Positions 34,705 through 36,487 of a DNA stretch of 36,487 bases are shown here, one piece after another; position 1 is the first letter of the stretch, and every line of letters begins with the position of its first letter. The DNA is from Anaerolineales bacterium. Lineage in GTDB: Bacteria > Chloroflexota > Anaerolineae > Anaerolineales > Villigracilaceae. The notes below the pieces were generated by a model that saw only the letters and a program-made list of their open reading frames with translations, ran no database searches and was not told the DNA's origin. The stretch is from positions 1 to 36,487 of the forward strand of contig JACZJB010000127.1 in the NCBI GenBank assembly GCA_014860805.1, written 5' to 3'. The position numbers and the translations under genes were made by a program.

Positions 34705-34944
34705 CTATCCGCCAGCGATCGCTGAAAATGCCGTGACCATATCACCTTCAACAAGAGGCGTATTCATATCCACGGTCAGGCCATTCAACACGATCACACT
34801 TTCATCATTGAGAGGAATATCGAAGCGCGAAATCGCATCATAGACCGTTGTCCCGTTCGGGACGTCCAGTTCCACCACGCCATGCTTCGCTTCAGGCGGA
34901 AGAGCTTCGCGGTAATTGGCGATCAGTTTGACGCGGATCATCAT
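34705..34944 (-). CDS. MoaD/ThiS-family sulfur-carrier-like protein
   Basis: A 79-residue beta-grasp protein ending in Gly-Gly, as needed for C-terminal thiocarboxylation. It reads VKLIANYREALP, NGTTVYDAISRFDIP, VIVLNGLTVDMNTPLVEGDMVTAFSAIAGG. Its place 70 bp upstream of aor suggests it supplies sulfur for the pterin dithiolene of the tungsten cofactor. TAGAAT (34956-34951) ends 6 nt before the ATG and no Shine-Dalgarno site is present. Confidence 0.88.
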   Translation of the reverse strand: MMIRVKLIANYREALPPEAKHGVVELDVPNGTTVYDAISRFDIPLNDESVIVLNGLTVDMNTPLVEGDMVTAFSAIAGG

Positions 34945-34950
34945 TTGTGG

Positions 34951-34975
34951 ATTCTAGCACGAAAGCGGATAAAAT
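34951..34975. promoter_or_regulatory. Overlapping divergent leaderless promoters
   Basis: Minus-strand TAGAAT (34956-34951) serves the moaD-like gene and plus-strand TAAAAT (34970-34975) serves the thioesterase gene. The two start codons are only 38 bp apart, so the -35 zone of each overlaps the start of the other. Confidence 0.55.
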
Positions 34976-34982
34976 ATTAAGC

Positions 34983-35423
34983 ATGAAAAGACAAATTCCC
35001 TATCACGGCTGGTGCTTTGTCTGCGGCACAGAAAATCCGCATGGCATCGGCATTACCATGTTCGTAGACGATGACGGCGTACTCACCTCGGAATTCACTC
35101 TTAATGAAGCGCATCAGGGCCCGCCTGGGCACACTCACGGCGGAGCCTCTGCAGCAATTCTGGATGAAGCCATGGGACTTGTCGTCTGGGCGGCAGGACA
35201 TAAAGTAGCTGCAGTTAACCTTGAAATCAATTATCACAAACCGCTCCCTCTCTATCAAACGCTGGCGCTCGAAGCGCGCATCACGCAAGTGGACGAGAGA
35301 AAAATCTTCTCGACAGGCGAGATCAAATTAGCCGATTCAACCGTCGCTGTGAGCGGACGCGGAATCTATGTGGTGGCTCCACACTTGTTTGAGCAGGTCA
35401 GATTAAAGAGATACGAACCGTGA
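34983..35423 (+). CDS. PaaI-family hot-dog thioesterase
   Basis: A 146-residue hot-dog-fold protein. PPGHTHGGASAAILDEAMGLVVW contains the HGG turn and acidic residue (Asp in LDEAMG) of PaaI-type thioesterases, and AVNLEINYHKPLPL is the typical central strand. It starts with CFVCGTENPHGIG, a frequent opening of this subgroup. It probably hydrolyses acyl-CoA thioesters. ATG 34983 is chosen over 34947 because TAAAAT ends 7 nt before it and the family starts here. Confidence 0.9.
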   Translation: MKRQIPYHGWCFVCGTENPHGIGITMFVDDDGVLTSEFTLNEAHQGPPGHTHGGASAAILDEAMGLVVWAAGHKVAAVNLEINYHKPLPLYQTLALEARITQVDERKIFSTGEIKLADSTVAVSGRGIYVVAPHLFEQVRLKRYEP

Positions 35424-35881
35424 AAAACAAGAGACTCGTTTATATCCTTCTGGTTCTGGTAGTAACATCCTGCCTCCCCGTCCCCACTTCTACACCGCCG
35501 CCAACAATAGCCGCCCCTGTGATGATTCAGGTGGAGGAAAATCCGTACAGGCCGCAAACCAGCGATGTGAGCCTGAAATTGGCAGGAGCGATCATCAACA
35601 GCACGAATCTGATCGAGCGTTTTGACCTTGATCCTTTTCGCGTGGAGGTGATTATTTCAGGCTCGGTGCCAAGCGTCTGCAACGAACTAAGGATCAATGT
35701 TGCCCCGCCCAACAAAGATTATCAAATTTACATTGAGGTGTACAGCCTGGTCAACACAGATATTAATTGCGACAACGTATTTCAGCAATTTGAAGCCAGC
35801 CTGCTGCTGGGCGTTTATTCCAACGGACGTTATACGGTGTGGGTCAACGAGGGGTTTGCAGGAGATTTCATTACATATTGA
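35420..35881 (+). CDS. Small lipoprotein, function unknown
   Basis: A 153-residue predicted lipoprotein with lipobox VTSC (Cys18) and a short Pro/Thr linker (LPVPTSTPPPT). The start is GTG overlapping the thioesterase stop (GTGA), so it is translationally coupled to it. The mature part is beta-rich with two Cys (near 92 and 118: SVCNELRINV and DINCDNVF) that could form a disulfide. I recognise no family. It converges with ybaK. Confidence 0.72.
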   Translation: MKNKRLVYILLVLVVTSCLPVPTSTPPPTIAAPVMIQVEENPYRPQTSDVSLKLAGAIINSTNLIERFDLDPFRVEVIISGSVPSVCNELRINVAPPNKDYQIYIEVYSLVNTDINCDNVFQQFEASLLLGVYSNGRYTVWVNEGFAGDFITY

Positions 35882-35898
35882 TGGCTTTCTGATTTAAT

Positions 35899-36375
35899 TT
35901 ATTCCAGCCTGCTGACTGCACCGAACTTCGCGCGCACCAAATTCGCCAGGTCTGCAACCCCCAATCGAATATCCATTCCACGCTGCCCGCCCGAGATATA
36001 GATCTCATCGAAGGACTGAGCCGCAGCATCGATCACCACCTGAAAGCCTTTATTGATCAGCGCCAGCGGAGAAATGCCCCCCGCCTGCAAACCCGTCAAC
36101 TGCTCGGCTTCGCGTTCGCTGGGCAGGTGCATTTTCTTCTCGCCCAAAAATCCAGCCAGCAACTTCAAATCCACAACGCGCGGGCCAGGAATCACTGCCA
36201 AAACAGGCTTTCCTTTTTCACGCTTTGTGACAATGGTTTTGAAGACCTGTTCCGCAGGCACACCCATCAATTGCGCAACTTCCAGCGCGCCAAGTTTTTC
36301 AGCAGGCACTTCATGCACCGCATATTTCACCTTGCGCGCATCCAAAAATCTTGTGACATTATTCGTGATAGTCAT
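35899..36375 (-). CDS. ybaK: YbaK/EbsC-type aminoacyl-tRNA deacylase
   Basis: A 158-residue protein of the YbaK/ProX editing-domain family: VPAEQVFKTIVTK carries the conserved catalytic-type Lys, and AGGISPLAL, GFQVVIDAA and ISGGQRGMDIRL match the family pattern. These enzymes remove Cys or other wrong residues from tRNA-Pro in trans. ATG 36375 is preferred over the in-frame TTG 36396. TATAAT (36401-36396) lies 20 nt upstream, which would give a short leader. A tRNA-Pro gene lies elsewhere in the window, but no linkage is implied. Confidence 0.9.
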   Translation of the reverse strand: MTITNNVTRFLDARKVKYAVHEVPAEKLGALEVAQLMGVPAEQVFKTIVTKREKGKPVLAVIPGPRVVDLKLLAGFLGEKKMHLPSEREAEQLTGLQAGGISPLALINKGFQVVIDAAAQSFDEIYISGGQRGMDIRLGVADLANLVRAKFGAVSRLE

Positions 36376-36487
36376 GTTATACAAAATCCTGTACAATTAT
36401 AAACAGATTCGTTTTACGTCGGTACAGGCGCAACTGCCCTGTTTATGATATTTGGAGCGATTCCTGGCAGCTCGCTTGACCTTTAAC
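36376..36487. other. Right-edge intergenic sequence
   Basis: It holds the ybaK -10 (36401-36396, minus). TTGACC at 36477-36482 (+) could be a -35 box of a gene beyond the edge. No gene is seen. Confidence 0.3.

Noticed and set aside
1-36487. CRISPR arrays, prophage, transposases, toxin-antitoxin or defence islands
   Set aside because: No repeat-spacer pattern, integrase, transposase, capsid or defence-type protein was found on either strand.

Overview
The window is a gene-dense, roughly 50 % GC bacterial chromosome segment with about 33 protein-coding genes, one tRNA and two broken purine genes. There is no rRNA, phage, insertion sequence or CRISPR array. The gene mix suggests an uncultured Chloroflexota bacterium of the Anaerolineae type: many small lipoproteins with Thr/Pro-rich linkers, a lipoprotein carrying DsbA-like and cyclophilin domains, a PrsW-type protease, TrmI, a tungsten-type aldehyde:ferredoxin oxidoreductase with a MoaD-like partner, and a MacAB-like export set. 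This placement is inferred from protein families, not from a marker RNA.

Layout. 1-5100: ffh (cut by the left edge), an MFS transporter, a secreted thioredoxin-like lipoprotein, and pruA. 5100-10100 (+): a small membrane protein, a two-subunit CoA-transferase with an alpha/beta hydrolase between its subunits, a HAD hydrolase, an EamA transporter and a STAS protein. 10097-13960 (-): purB, the two halves of PurH as separate genes in swapped order, tail remnants of purN and purM, and tRNA-Pro(CGG). 14025-20722 (-): a lipoprotein, an M32 carboxypeptidase, and a four-gene MacA/MacB-like export operon ending in an SH3 lipoprotein. 21000-27753 (+): a GltD-like oxidoreductase, then a tightly overlapping set of HExxH protease, DsbA-like/cyclophilin lipoprotein, PrsW-like protease and TrmI, followed by a Nudix hydrolase. 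27803-34944 (-): rplY with a long structured leader, a HAMP sensor, a GNAT protein, a multi-pass transporter, a 51-residue YHS protein, a cysteine-cluster protein, and aor with its moaD-like gene. 34983-36375: a PaaI thioesterase, a lipoprotein and ybaK.

The standout is the thioredoxin-like gene at 2744-3277 (-). Its reading frame is interrupted once, by a TGA exactly where the first cysteine of the thioredoxin CxxC motif should be, giving U-G-T-C. The frame then continues through the rest of a normal thioredoxin fold. A perfect 7-bp hairpin with a G-first loop begins 20 nt after the TGA, and its loop begins 27 nt after the TGA. This fits the bacterial SECIS consensus as I recall it, so the gene is best read as a selenoprotein: an exported lipoprotein thioredoxin with a selenocysteine active site. 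Normal gene calling would split it into two hypothetical proteins.

Other notable points are a recurrent leaderless promoter layout (TANNNT 6-8 nt before ATG), a DsbA-like domain whose first active-site Cys is Ser, the scarred purine operon, and a roughly 180-nt hairpin-rich leader in front of rplY.
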